Notes: generated from the sequence alone by a model not told the origin. Counted from the stretch's first letter, positions 39,791 through 49,684 are shown. The stretch: DNA of 64,000 nucleotides from Candidatus Iainarchaeum sp. (GCA_026414365.1 JAOAJD010000001.1:250144-314143), one strand, 5' to 3'. Translations and numbers: made by a program.

Positions 39791-40621
39791 ATGTTCGAAT
39801 CTATAAGAATTTTTTTATTAATCGTAACGACTGCATTAGCAAGCTATTTTGATCTGAAAAAAAGAGAGATTCCTGATGAGGTGAATTTTGCAGCAATAAT
39901 TGTAGGTGCTTTATTATGTATTATTGAACAGAAATATATTGCCTTTTTGTTAGCAATATTCATCTTTTTAGTTGGATATGTTATATATCTTAGCGGCAAG
40001 ATTGGAGGTGGAGATATAAAACTCTTTGTTGCAATATCTTTATTATTGCCATTACACAAAAACAGAATTTTAATTCTAGATCTATTACTTATTGGATCAA
40101 TAATTGCATTATTTGTAATTTCAGCATATTACTCTTTAAAGTACATTATGAAAGGTGTAAATTTAAATGATATTAAAAAGAATATGTTAAATGCCATGCT
40201 TTTCCTGATGTTGGTTGTAATATATTCTCTGCTGCTAATTTTTATTATTGATATTAATTTTATCTACATAATATCGATTTTAATCATAGGTTTATTTTGT
40301 TTCTTATTTATTTTGTTTGAACATGGCATAAAAAAGGAATTTTTCTTAAAGAAAGTTAAACTAGATGAATTAGAAGAAGATGAAGTTGTTGCCTATGAAT
40401 TTTTAGACAAAAAAGTAAAAGATGTGATTTATAAAAATAAATTTATAGCAAAGGGTATCTTAACAGACGAAGAAATCAAAAAACTTAAAGAAGCAAGAAT
40501 AAAAGAAATTCTAGTGTATAAAAATATGCCCCCCTTTGCACCATTCATTTTCTTAGCTGTTATCTTTGTCTTTTTATTCCCTGAATACACAAATATGATA
40601 AAAATGATTGTGGGAATATGA
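39791..40621 (+). CDS. A24-family preflagellin/prepilin peptidase
   Basis: SYFDLKKREIPDEVN and GGGDIKLFVAISLLLP (two-Asp GxGD protease pattern), multi-TM. Confidence 0.85.
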   Translation: MFESIRIFLLIVTTALASYFDLKKREIPDEVNFAAIIVGALLCIIEQKYIAFLLAIFIFLVGYVIYLSGKIGGGDIKLFVAISLLLPLHKNRILILDLLLIGSIIALFVISAYYSLKYIMKGVNLNDIKKNMLNAMLFLMLVVIYSLLLIFIIDINFIYIISILIIGLFCFLFILFEHGIKKEFFLKKVKLDELEEDEVVAYEFLDKKVKDVIYKNKFIAKGILTDEEIKKLKEARIKEILVYKNMPPFAPFIFLAVIFVFLFPEYTNMIKMIVGI

Positions 40622-41673
40622 ACAACAAAATTTTTATGCTTAGAGCAATTGAACTGTCTAAAAAAGCTTTCAATAAAACAAGTCCGAACCCAAAAGTAGG
40701 CTGCGTTATTGCAAGGAACAAAAAAATAATTTCAGAAGGATTTCATAAAGAGTTTGGAAAAGATCATGCTGAAATTGATGCTCTAAAAAAACTTAAAATG
40801 AGAGCAAAGGGCGCATCATTGTATGTTAATCTAGAACCTTGCTGTCATTATGGAAAAACACCTCCATGCACAAAAGCAATCATAAAAGCTGGGATAAAAG
40901 AAGTTTTTGTTGCAATGAAAGATCCAAATCCAAAAGTAAATGGCAAAGGTATAAAAGAATTAAAAAAAGCTGGCATAAAAGTTAAATTAGGACTGTGTAA
41001 AAAAGAAGCAGAAAATATAAATGCTCCTTTTATAAAATCTTTTAAGAGAGGTTTGCCTTATGTAATTTGTAAGATAGCGATAAACAGAGAAGGAATTTTT
41101 ACTTATGGTGACGGCAAAAGAAAACCTATAAGTAGCAAAAGATCTAGAGATATTGCTTACTATTTAAGAAATTTTGTTGACGCAATAGTTGTGGGTATAA
41201 GCACAGTAGAAAAAGATAATCCAAGACTAATCCCTAAACCCCAGTTAGGAAAAAAACCGTTTAGAATTATTTTAGATCCAGAATTAAGAATAAGAGAAAA
41301 TGCAAAAGTTTTAGGGAAAGAAGCAATAATATTTTATGATAAATCAAAAGAAAAAATAATCAAAGAAAAAAAGCAAAAAATAAAAGAAAAAGCAATTATC
41401 ATAGGTGTTGAGTGCAAAGATAATAAGCTTAATTTAATCAAAATTCTTAGAATTCTAAATAAGATGGGAGTTAATGTGCTACTAATAGAATGTGGAGGAA
41501 CTCTTTTTGAATATATAGTAAAAAAAAGACTTTTCGATGAGATATTAATATTTTTATCAAAGAAGAAAATTAGAAATGGAAAAAAAATAAATTTATGTCT
41601 ATTAAAAAATACTAGTAAAATTGCAATACCTGTTGATAAAGATTATTTAGTTATTGCGAAACCAAAAAGCTAA
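40618..41673 (+). CDS. ribD: RibD: fused pyrimidine deaminase/reductase
   Basis: MLRAIELSKKAFNKTSPNPKVGCVIA, HAEIDAL, EPCCHYGKTPPCTKAIIKAGI; C-terminal reductase domain. Confidence 0.92.
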   Translation: MNNKIFMLRAIELSKKAFNKTSPNPKVGCVIARNKKIISEGFHKEFGKDHAEIDALKKLKMRAKGASLYVNLEPCCHYGKTPPCTKAIIKAGIKEVFVAMKDPNPKVNGKGIKELKKAGIKVKLGLCKKEAENINAPFIKSFKRGLPYVICKIAINREGIFTYGDGKRKPISSKRSRDIAYYLRNFVDAIVVGISTVEKDNPRLIPKPQLGKKPFRIILDPELRIRENAKVLGKEAIIFYDKSKEKIIKEKKQKIKEKAIIIGVECKDNKLNLIKILRILNKMGVNVLLIECGGTLFEYIVKKRLFDEILIFLSKKKIRNGKKINLCLLKNTSKIAIPVDKDYLVIAKPKS

Positions 41674-42884
41674 AATTCTCTCAATGCCTCAATTGGATCT
41701 AATCTAGATGCTCTCAACGAAGGCAATAGACCTGATAAGGCACCAACAAGTATGGAAAAGACGAGTGCTCCTAGAATCAATTCAATACTTACATAATATT
41801 CTAAATTCAATCCTATTAATTTAGCAAGATTGTGAACAACAAAAGAAAATGAAAAACCTAAGATAACTCCTATTACTCCTCCTATAAACCCTATCATTGA
41901 AGATTCTGTTAAAAAAAGAAACAAAATAAAAGAATTCTTTGCACCTACTGATTTCATTATACCAATCTCTTTTGTTCTTTCTGTTATTGCCATAAACATA
42001 GTGTTCATTATTCCCAACCCTCCAACAACTAATGAAATCGCAGCAATACCTATTAGAACAATATTTATAACAGCTAAAACAGATGTAGCTCTCTCCCTAA
42101 TCTGTTGCTGACTTAATACAGAGAAATCTTTTTTTCCATGCTTTTTTTTCAGGACCTCTTCAATTTCATTCTTTACTCTTTCTACCTCATCTTTATCGAA
42201 TACCTTTACAAATATTCTGAAAGGAGTTAAAGGTTCATTAATTATTTCTTTTAAATATTTATAATTAATTATAACAGAAGAGTCAAAAAAACTTCCATAA
42301 GACAACCCTTGTGGCTTTATAATTCCAACTACTGTTAACGAGTGACCATTCAAATATAAATTTTGTTTAATTTTGATATCTTTTTTAAATACGTCTTTAG
42401 CAAGTGTACTTCCTATTAATATTCCGCCTCTTTCATTACTATTTAATTTTCTACCTTCAGCTAGTCCTAATAAACCTACTCTACCAAAATTTTCTTGTTT
42501 TTCTGGATCTATACCTATCAATAAGAGAGATTTCTTCTCGTTATCAAAAAGTATTGTTTTTGTAGTGAAGTACAAAGGTGTTGCATAATCAACTCCTCTT
42601 ATTGACTCTAAAACTTTTGCATCATCCTCTTCTAGCTTAGCAAAGAAACTGTCTGCAAAACTAGATCCTGGCATAACTACTATAGTAGTACTCCCCATAG
42701 TTTCAAATCTCTCTTCGACAGATAAGTTGAAACCTTGCATAATAGAAATTAAGCCAACAACTGATGCAATTCCAATTATTATTCCTAACAAAGTTAGATA
42801 ACCTATAATTCTCTGTCTTCTTATATTTCTAAAAGCTTCTATAAAAATATCTTTGTCAATTAAACTCAAAACCAACACCCTCAA
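41670..42884 (-). CDS. MacB/FtsX-type ABC transporter permease
   Basis: EAFRNIRRQRIIGYLTLLGIIIGIASVV...GGLGIMNTMFMAITERTKEIGIMKSVGAK...SGLLPSLRASRLDPIEALR. Confidence 0.9.
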   Translation of the reverse strand: MRVLVLSLIDKDIFIEAFRNIRRQRIIGYLTLLGIIIGIASVVGLISIMQGFNLSVEERFETMGSTTIVVMPGSSFADSFFAKLEEDDAKVLESIRGVDYATPLYFTTKTILFDNEKKSLLLIGIDPEKQENFGRVGLLGLAEGRKLNSNERGGILIGSTLAKDVFKKDIKIKQNLYLNGHSLTVVGIIKPQGLSYGSFFDSSVIINYKYLKEIINEPLTPFRIFVKVFDKDEVERVKNEIEEVLKKKHGKKDFSVLSQQQIRERATSVLAVINIVLIGIAAISLVVGGLGIMNTMFMAITERTKEIGIMKSVGAKNSFILFLFLTESSMIGFIGGVIGVILGFSFSFVVHNLAKLIGLNLEYYVSIELILGALVFSILVGALSGLLPSLRASRLDPIEALREF

Positions 42885-43911
42885 CAGTTAAAGAAAACAG
42901 ATCATTATCATCTTGTTTGAATTCGCTTAAACTAAAATTAACATCAAAAAAAAGCTCCGCTGTTTTTATAGAGTTTATTAAATGATCTGTAACTTTCTTA
43001 AAAACTATTTTGCTATTTCCTTTTGCCAAAACAACATAAGGTATTAGTTGATCTGGCATATTTTTGTCAAATGGAGAAAGGGATTTAAATTCTTCTAAAA
43101 ATTTATTTGCTGCCTCGTTGCCAATAGCCACAGCATCTTTACCATCTTTATTTAATGCATTAACACCAATTATTGAATTTTTGAAAGTTGCGATTATATC
43201 TAAACCGCTACCTTTAGTTTCTGACATTTCAGCACAATCAACAAACTCTTCTAAAAGAAAATCTTGATTGATGTTTTCACAGATTAATTTTTTTGCAGAA
43301 CTTATTTGATTTAATGCAACTTCTTTATAAAAAGAAGCACAATGCGAATAAAAAGAAATTTTCTCTAAAGCACCTCTCTGCTCTATCTTGATTGGTTTCA
43401 TGCTTCTTATCGATTTTGACTTAAAGATTATTTTGCCTTTTCCAACTGGAAAATAACCCCTTCTTATTAACTCAAAGCTATAAGAAGCACCAAATTTCCT
43501 AATAATAGGTAAAAAAACCTTATCTAAATAAATGAATGATGGGCTAAAAGGCACATCTGTCCCACCTTCTATACTGATCTTAACATCCTTTAAAAGAGAT
43601 GGAAGCATAATCGATTGGAGCAACAAAGATATGCTGCCAGCAGAACCTATATTTATTGCATAAACACCACCATTAAAACTTTTTGGTAGAAAAGAAATTC
43701 TCTTAGAACCTAAAAAAGCACCTTTTATTTTTGCATTACACATCTTTTTTAAAAGTTTTAAGCATGCTAAATGCTGTTTTTTTAAGCCTGGGTTGTTCCT
43801 TGATGATCTTATATTTTTTACAATAATTGGCTTATTTAATATTATAGAGTAAGCTAAAGAAGTTCTTAGAACTTGGCCGCCCGACGATGCATCTACCTCT
43901 AAAAAATTCAT
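42856..43911 (-). CDS. rtcA: RNA 3'-terminal phosphate cyclase
   Basis: DASSGGQVLRTSLAYSIILNKPIIVKNIRSSRNNPGLKKQHLACLKLL. Confidence 0.92.
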   Translation of the reverse strand: MNFLEVDASSGGQVLRTSLAYSIILNKPIIVKNIRSSRNNPGLKKQHLACLKLLKKMCNAKIKGAFLGSKRISFLPKSFNGGVYAINIGSAGSISLLLQSIMLPSLLKDVKISIEGGTDVPFSPSFIYLDKVFLPIIRKFGASYSFELIRRGYFPVGKGKIIFKSKSIRSMKPIKIEQRGALEKISFYSHCASFYKEVALNQISSAKKLICENINQDFLLEEFVDCAEMSETKGSGLDIIATFKNSIIGVNALNKDGKDAVAIGNEAANKFLEEFKSLSPFDKNMPDQLIPYVVLAKGNSKIVFKKVTDHLINSIKTAELFFDVNFSLSEFKQDDNDLFSLTVEGVGFEFN

Positions 43912-43949
43912 ATTAATAATTATTAATATGTTAATTATTAATATAAAGA

Positions 43950-44840
43950 GTGAATATGAAAGAAAGAGTTTTAGTTACAGGTAGTAATGGTTTTCTAGGC
44001 AAAGAAGTTTGTAAAATACTAAAAGAAAAGGATTACGAAGTTATAGAGTATGACAGAAATTTAGGATGTGATGTATTAGACAGAAACTCTCTAGAGAAAG
44101 TAGTTAGCAAAGCAAATTATGTAATTCATTTGGCTGCTAAAATAGATGAAAAGGACAAAGATATTTTTAAAGTAAATATTGATGGAACAAGGAATATTTT
44201 AGAAGCTTCAGCAAAGAATAAAATAAAAAAATTAATATTTGCTAGTAGTGTCGGTGTTTTAGGCAATTTTGAAGGCTGTGCTGATGAGAACTATCCATAC
44301 AATCCTATAACAACATATGAAAAAAGCAAAACAGAAGCTGAAAAATTGGTGATATCTTACCAAGAAGCAGTGCCTGTTGTTATAGCAAGATTGGCTTTAA
44401 TATTTGGGCCAAATAAATTCTGGAAATTTGTAATAGATTCAGTAAAAGAAAGATTTCCTATTATTGGAGATGGAAAAAACAAATTTCAAACAATATACGT
44501 TAAAAATGCTGCAGATGCAATTGTCTTTTTGTTAGAGAGGGGTGAGATTGGTGAAATATATAATGTTGCTGATGAAGAAATACCAACACTAGAAGAGTTT
44601 TATGTAAAAATATCTGAAGAGTTTAATATAAAAGATAAACCAAGACACATAAATTATTATTTGGCAATGTTTTTATTACCTATAAAAACAAAAGGTTTTA
44701 TACAGCCAGAATTAGTAAAAAGATTATCAAAAAATAGATGTTATAATATAGAAAAAATTAAAAGTTTAGGGTACAAACAAAAATATTCTCTAGAAAGGGC
44801 AATAAAAGATACTATAAAAGAACTTGAAAATGAGGAGTAA
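43950..44840 (+). CDS. NAD-dependent epimerase/dehydratase (extended SDR)
   Basis: VLVTGSNGFLGKEVCKIL, YEKSKTEAEKL. Confidence 0.9.
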   Translation: MNMKERVLVTGSNGFLGKEVCKILKEKDYEVIEYDRNLGCDVLDRNSLEKVVSKANYVIHLAAKIDEKDKDIFKVNIDGTRNILEASAKNKIKKLIFASSVGVLGNFEGCADENYPYNPITTYEKSKTEAEKLVISYQEAVPVVIARLALIFGPNKFWKFVIDSVKERFPIIGDGKNKFQTIYVKNAADAIVFLLERGEIGEIYNVADEEIPTLEEFYVKISEEFNIKDKPRHINYYLAMFLLPIKTKGFIQPELVKRLSKNRCYNIEKIKSLGYKQKYSLERAIKDTIKELENEE

Positions 44841-44843
44841 ATA

Positions 44844-45623
44844 TTATCTTTCTTTAGCTCCTTTCTCTGCTGATCTTACTATTTTTGAAATTTTTTCATC
44901 AATTTTCTTAAAATCCTTAGAACTCTCCTCTACTACTGTACCAATATGTAAAATATCTGCCCCTGCCTTTGCACACTCATAAGCAAATTTATCATTTCTT
45001 ACCCCGCCTGCTACAATTAAAGGAATATCTATTACTTGCTTTGTTTGTTTTATCATTTCTACGGGAGCAGGGCTCTCCGCACCACCACCACTCTCTAATA
45101 TTGCTAACTTTGCACCCATGTACTGACCTGCCAAACAACTTATTGCACCTAGATACGGTAAATCTCTAGGTACTTTTTGGGCCCTACCAATAAAACCAAC
45201 AGCCCTACCTGGCTCAATTATAGTATAGCAAGTAGGGATGACTTCCAATCCAATTTTCTTTATAGGCATTGCCGATGCTATTTGAGCACCAGTAATATAA
45301 TATGGATCAAGAGAATTCATCATATACATGAAATATATTGCATCTGCATACTTACTTAAAGTTGCAATATTGCCAGGAAACAAAATTACAGGTAAAGAAG
45401 AATTGTTTTTTATTTCTAAAATTGTTTTGTCTAATAATTCTCCTTGCGCCCCTACAGAACCACCAACTGCTACTGCTTTTACACCATTATCTTCGGCAAT
45501 CTTCGCTATTTTTCCTGCTTCTTCTGGACTTTGATTAGGAGGATCTATAACCAAAAAAATACAACAACCAACCTCTTTTATGCTTGATAATATTTTATTA
45601 TAAACTCCTTTCAAAAAAATCAC
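44844..45623 (-). CDS. Geranylgeranylglyceryl phosphate synthase
   Basis: TIM-barrel motifs: AVGGSVGAQGELLDKTI, PVILFPGNIATLSKYADAIYFMYMMNSLDPYYITGAQ. Confidence 0.87.
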   Translation of the reverse strand: MIFLKGVYNKILSSIKEVGCCIFLVIDPPNQSPEEAGKIAKIAEDNGVKAVAVGGSVGAQGELLDKTILEIKNNSSLPVILFPGNIATLSKYADAIYFMYMMNSLDPYYITGAQIASAMPIKKIGLEVIPTCYTIIEPGRAVGFIGRAQKVPRDLPYLGAISCLAGQYMGAKLAILESGGGAESPAPVEMIKQTKQVIDIPLIVAGGVRNDKFAYECAKAGADILHIGTVVEESSKDFKKIDEKISKIVRSAEKGAKER

Positions 45624-45658
45624 TTATTAAAACTAATTATTGGTATATTTTTAAAAAT

Positions 45659-46336
45659 TTAAACATCATAAAAATCTATGTTTTTCTCAAAAGAGTTTAA
45701 CAAGTAGTTAAGATTACTGTTATTAGCGTCATCTCCTTTTAGCATAATCCCATGGCCTGGTAACAAAAAAGATATTTTAAAATTAGAAAGCTTAACTAAT
45801 GAAGAGTGTAACTCTTTTTTACTTGAAGATGGCAAATCAAATCTTCCTATTGCTCCATTGAAAATTGTGTCCCCAGAAAATAACATTTTCTTATTTTTTT
45901 CATAAAAACAAATACTACCTTTGGTGTGACCAGGTGTGGAAATTACTTGTAATTCAAAGGGCTCTATCTTTATAATTTGTTCATCAGCAAGAAAATTCTT
46001 TATCTTTGGAAAAGAGTAATCTGAAAAGAATGAAGAACAACAGAAAGAAACATCTTTCCTATTTACTTTCTCTGCATCATAGCTACTCATATAGAATGTT
46101 GCATTATTGAAAAGATAATGCAAAGCGATGTGATCTATATGCCCATGAGTAAATAGAACCATAGAGATCTCATTTGTCTTTAGACCAACATCTTTAATAC
46201 AATTAATTAAATAATCCTCATTTATACTTAAACTACTGTCTATTAATATATTCTTTTTTCCTATAAGCAGATAACAATTAGCACCCTCATTCGGAGAGTA
46301 TATTACAAAAACATTATGCAATATCTCCTCAAACAT
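45659..46336 (-). CDS. MBL-fold metallohydrolase
   Basis: FTHGHIDHIALHYLF, TPGHTKGSICFYEK, FSGDTIFNGAIGRFDLP. Confidence 0.92.
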   Translation of the reverse strand: MFEEILHNVFVIYSPNEGANCYLLIGKKNILIDSSLSINEDYLINCIKDVGLKTNEISMVLFTHGHIDHIALHYLFNNATFYMSSYDAEKVNRKDVSFCCSSFFSDYSFPKIKNFLADEQIIKIEPFELQVISTPGHTKGSICFYEKNKKMLFSGDTIFNGAIGRFDLPSSSKKELHSSLVKLSNFKISFLLPGHGIMLKGDDANNSNLNYLLNSFEKNIDFYDV

Positions 46337-46389
46337 TGATTAAATAAGATCAAAAAAAGTATTTAATGCTTGCTATGCCTCTATAAAGT

Positions 46390-47208
46390 ATGATGGAAAA
46401 AGAAAAAATTATAGAAAAAATAGCTAAAGATAAAAATATTAACAAAAAAGATATAGAAAAACAGATAGAAGATGAGATAAAAAAATATTTTGGACTTTTG
46501 AATGAAGATGGGGCATTAGTACTGATAGCAAAAAGGTATGGTATAGACATTAAAGAATTTGATTACCGCAAAATTTCTGAATTAAGAGAAGGGATGCAAA
46601 AAATAAATATAAAAGCTAAAATAAAAAAGATATTTCCAATAAAAAAGATAAATAAAAATGGGAAAGAATATTTGTTAACAAATATTATATTAACTGATGG
46701 AAAAAAAGAAATAAAACTCAAACTCTGGAATGATTTAGCCAAAAAAATTGAAGAAGAAAAAATAGAGAGAAATTGGTTAATAACAGCAACAAATTTAAGC
46801 GTTTTAAATAACAATGGGGAGATCGAGCTTATTAATAATATTGATTCTAATATTGAGTTTCAAAAAATTGATTCTGATGTTAGAAAGATAAGTGAAATAA
46901 AAGAGAATGAAGAAGATATAGATATATACTGTAAAGTAAACAAAATACTCGAAGAAAAAAAATTTAAAAAGGATTTTAGAGAAGGAAAATATGTTGTTTT
47001 AGAGTTAACAGATATAAATGGAGATGAAAAAATTAGAGCAATAGCTTGGAATGATGCTACAGAAGAAATAAAGAAAATAAGAGAAGGCAGCCTTATAAAG
47101 ATTGAGTCTGCTTATACAAGAAATAATAACAAAAAAATAGAAGTACATCTGGGTTGGAAGAGCAGGATTATTGAGAATCCTGCTTCTCAACTCCAAACAC
47201 AAAAATAG
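46390..47208 (+). CDS. RPA-like OB-fold single-stranded DNA-binding protein
   Basis: Repeated OB-like segments (KIKKIFPIKKINKNGKEYLLTNIILTDGKKEIKLKLWNDLA; YVVLELTDINGDEKIRAIAWNDATEEI). Confidence 0.8.
   Translation: MMEKEKIIEKIAKDKNINKKDIEKQIEDEIKKYFGLLNEDGALVLIAKRYGIDIKEFDYRKISELREGMQKINIKAKIKKIFPIKKINKNGKEYLLTNIILTDGKKEIKLKLWNDLAKKIEEEKIERNWLITATNLSVLNNNGEIELINNIDSNIEFQKIDSDVRKISEIKENEEDIDIYCKVNKILEEKKFKKDFREGKYVVLELTDINGDEKIRAIAWNDATEEIKKIREGSLIKIESAYTRNNNKKIEVHLGWKSRIIENPASQLQTQK
47161..47184. terminator. 9-bp hairpin within the overlapping 3' ends of two convergent genes
   Basis: AGCAGGATT-ATTGAG-AATCCTGCT. Confidence 0.5.
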
Positions 47209-48640
47209 TCCACCATGGTTTTTTTGTATTTTTTATTTCACCCGTTTCAATGTCTAAAGTACCTTCAACATCGTAATCAGTACTAAAAATGCCAAATATC
47301 TTACCTCGCTGCATGCCTTTTATTTTATAGACTGGTTCGTCACTATTAGTATCCAGTTTTATTATGTCTACTTTATAGAAATTTGCTCTTAGTTTTGCTA
47401 TTTCTGAAGCATCTTGTGGCAAAACTGCTAATCTTTTTTTCTGTTTGGGCATTATTATATATAAACTGTTTTCATCTAGTTCTATTTCTTTATCTATGAT
47501 TATATCGCCTCTTGGCGTTTTTATAATTATCTGTCCATCCTCGTCCTTTGTTATATTTAAGTCAAAAAACATATCTTTGTATTTTAGTTTTGCTAATATC
47601 TGTTGCATATGTGTTTGTCTCAGCTTATGCAAAAAAGGTCTGGCTCCATCTTCAAGCTCTACTAAATAATCTCCCCTGCCAGCTTTCATTTTGATTCTTT
47701 TTATGTTTCTGATATTTAAATCCGATATTTCGTTGAGTGTATTTGAATCATCCTCCTCTAAAATTTTCTCAGAATTTATACTTACTCTTATAGCACTGCT
47801 TTCAGAACCTATCAAAAAACCTCTTTTTATTGGTAACACTTGTATCTTAGCAGTTTCCTCTTTAACATTCAAAAGCTTTAATGCTAAAGTACCAAAAAAT
47901 TCCCTTCTGTTATTTTCTAAAACTAGAGTATCAAATACTCCTTCATCTTTGAGAACGGATAATATTGCAACTGCTTTACCTTCAAAACAATTCTCATCAT
48001 TGCAATCACTATATACGTCTTCTAATTTTAAAGAGAATCCATTAAAATCTTTGGATTCACCTAATGAGAGGCTAAATACCGTCTCTGAATTAATATCTTT
48101 TGTTAGATTCTTTGCTTCCTTGAAAAAATCTGTTCTTTCTTTAATTTTCTCTTTGATATTTTGTCTGTTAGTTTTTATTTCTTCTACTTTTTCCTCAACT
48201 ATTTCTTTTATTCTTTCTTTTATCTTCTCCCTATCAACCACTTGTACATTTGCATCATCACAAGAATTCACTTCGACCCAACCAAAAGGAATATCACATG
48301 GAGTTGAAAATTGCTTACACTGCCCCTTAATATTAACTGCATAAGCAACCCTTTGGACACAAACTTCATTTTCTTCTAATCTATTTTTAATTCTGAAACT
48401 TTGCATATCTTGATTATCGCTTATGTTTGTATTATCTTGCAAAGATTTCTGGGGTGCATTTTGGTCATCATCTAAAAATTTCTGCTCTAACTGAGAAGAG
48501 TATGCTGTTAAGGATAAAAACAATATAACAACAACAAAAATAAAGTTAAGATATTTTTTCAATGAAACCACCTCCGCAAAACTATAAACAAGTTCTTGGT
48601 GGAACAAAATATATATTTTTTGTGGAACAAAGTGGAACAT
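47168..48640 (-). CDS. Secreted/membrane protein of unknown function
   Basis: Signal-like N-terminus, Cys-containing segment (VCVQRVAYAVNIKGQCKQFSTPCDIPFGWVEVNSCDD), long helical region. Confidence 0.55.
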   Translation of the reverse strand: MFHFVPQKIYILFHQELVYSFAEVVSLKKYLNFIFVVVILFLSLTAYSSQLEQKFLDDDQNAPQKSLQDNTNISDNQDMQSFRIKNRLEENEVCVQRVAYAVNIKGQCKQFSTPCDIPFGWVEVNSCDDANVQVVDREKIKERIKEIVEEKVEEIKTNRQNIKEKIKERTDFFKEAKNLTKDINSETVFSLSLGESKDFNGFSLKLEDVYSDCNDENCFEGKAVAILSVLKDEGVFDTLVLENNRREFFGTLALKLLNVKEETAKIQVLPIKRGFLIGSESSAIRVSINSEKILEEDDSNTLNEISDLNIRNIKRIKMKAGRGDYLVELEDGARPFLHKLRQTHMQQILAKLKYKDMFFDLNITKDEDGQIIIKTPRGDIIIDKEIELDENSLYIIMPKQKKRLAVLPQDASEIAKLRANFYKVDIIKLDTNSDEPVYKIKGMQRGKIFGIFSTDYDVEGTLDIETGEIKNTKKPWWTIFVFGVEKQDSQ

Positions 48641-49569
48641 TATTTCAATAACTCAATTTTTTTAGTATTCCCTAGAGAATAAGATTTAACAATACCCTTA
48701 TTTTCTAACTTTTTTAAAGTTCTAGAAAGAGTACTCTTAGGTAAACCAACTTCGATTTGTATTTTTCTTTGAGTTAGGGGACCTCTTTCAAAAAGCATTT
48801 TTACTATCAAGAACTCTCTGTCTGAAAGATATTTCTTATAATTATCTAACTCTTTTTGTTTACTCTCTAAAGAGTTATTTTTAGAAGATTCTTTACTTTC
48901 ACGAGAAATAAATGGTTTAAAATAAATTACGAAAACAATGAAAAATAAGAATAGCAATAAGAATATTAACAAAATAACTATGTTGGAAAAATTAATTTTA
49001 TCTGTTTTATTTAATTTCTCAAAAGAATAAGAAAATTTTATACTGTTTGTATCTTTAAATAATAGAGATATTCTGTTATCCTTACTAAAAATTATAGCTT
49101 CTGCTTTAATGATATAAGAATCTTCTGGTAGGTTAACTTTAACATCACAATTGAAGGGAATATTAAAGTCAAAATACCACTCCTTATATTTTTTTGTTAA
49201 CTCTAAACTATTACAAAAAAAAGAGAGAGAATAGTCTGGTTTTTTTTCTCTTAATTTAATAATAATTTCTTTATTATGAGTAAAATAATTCAAATCTCCC
49301 TTGCTGTCATAAGTTAGAATGTTATTACAGCCAAAGTTTTCTATGTAAAAAAAATCTTGTTTAGTACTATCTAATAATATAAGCAGTTTAATCTCAGAAA
49401 ATCCTTCTTTAGTTATATTTATTTCGCCATCACAATATTCAATATCTTGACTAAAATAGAAGTTAATGAAATATAAAAAAAATAAAAACACAAAAATTTT
49501 TTTGGAAAGCATAAAAATAATATAAAATAAGACAAAATAAATGTTTCTCAACATTTTTAGCACCGGCAA
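48640..49569 (-). CDS. Membrane-anchored winged-helix regulator with extracytoplasmic domain
   Basis: Signal segment, TM ILLIFLLLFLFFIVFVIYF, C-terminal MarR-like ILKVKMLFERGPLTQRKIQIEVGLPKSTLSRTLKKLENKGIVK-type wHTH. Confidence 0.75.
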   Translation of the reverse strand: MPVLKMLRNIYFVLFYIIFMLSKKIFVFLFFLYFINFYFSQDIEYCDGEINITKEGFSEIKLLILLDSTKQDFFYIENFGCNNILTYDSKGDLNYFTHNKEIIIKLREKKPDYSLSFFCNSLELTKKYKEWYFDFNIPFNCDVKVNLPEDSYIIKAEAIIFSKDNRISLLFKDTNSIKFSYSFEKLNKTDKINFSNIVILLIFLLLFLFFIVFVIYFKPFISRESKESSKNNSLESKQKELDNYKKYLSDREFLIVKMLFERGPLTQRKIQIEVGLPKSTLSRTLKKLENKGIVKSYSLGNTKKIELLK

Positions 49570-49613
49570 AAAACTGACTTATAATTTAAAAAACAATAGA
49601 ATACATTTATTTT

Positions 49614-49671
49614 AGAGCAGTAAGCAATTGGCAACGTAAGCCAAACGCTCTGCCAGAAAAGCTTAGCTGCT
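49614..49671 (+). promoter_or_regulatory. Potential bistable structured leader of radA
   Basis: Mutually exclusive pairings: AGAGC/GCTCT + TTGGC/GCCAA versus AGCAGTAAGC/GCTTA(G)CTGCT + TTGGCA/TGCCAG. Confidence 0.45.
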
Positions 49672-49684
49672 TAGAGGTGTTATT

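Noticed and set aside
45177-45538. Several overlapping plus-strand ORFs of 60-68 aa
   Set aside because: All antisense to GGGP synthase; no recognisable features
47691-48344. Plus-strand 217-aa ORF
   Set aside because: Antisense to the helical region of the 47168-48640 protein; composition typical of shadow ORFs
49614-49671. tRNA or split-tRNA half upstream of radA
   Set aside because: No T-arm (no TTCRAAT loop), no consistent D or anticodon arm; better treated as a structured leader
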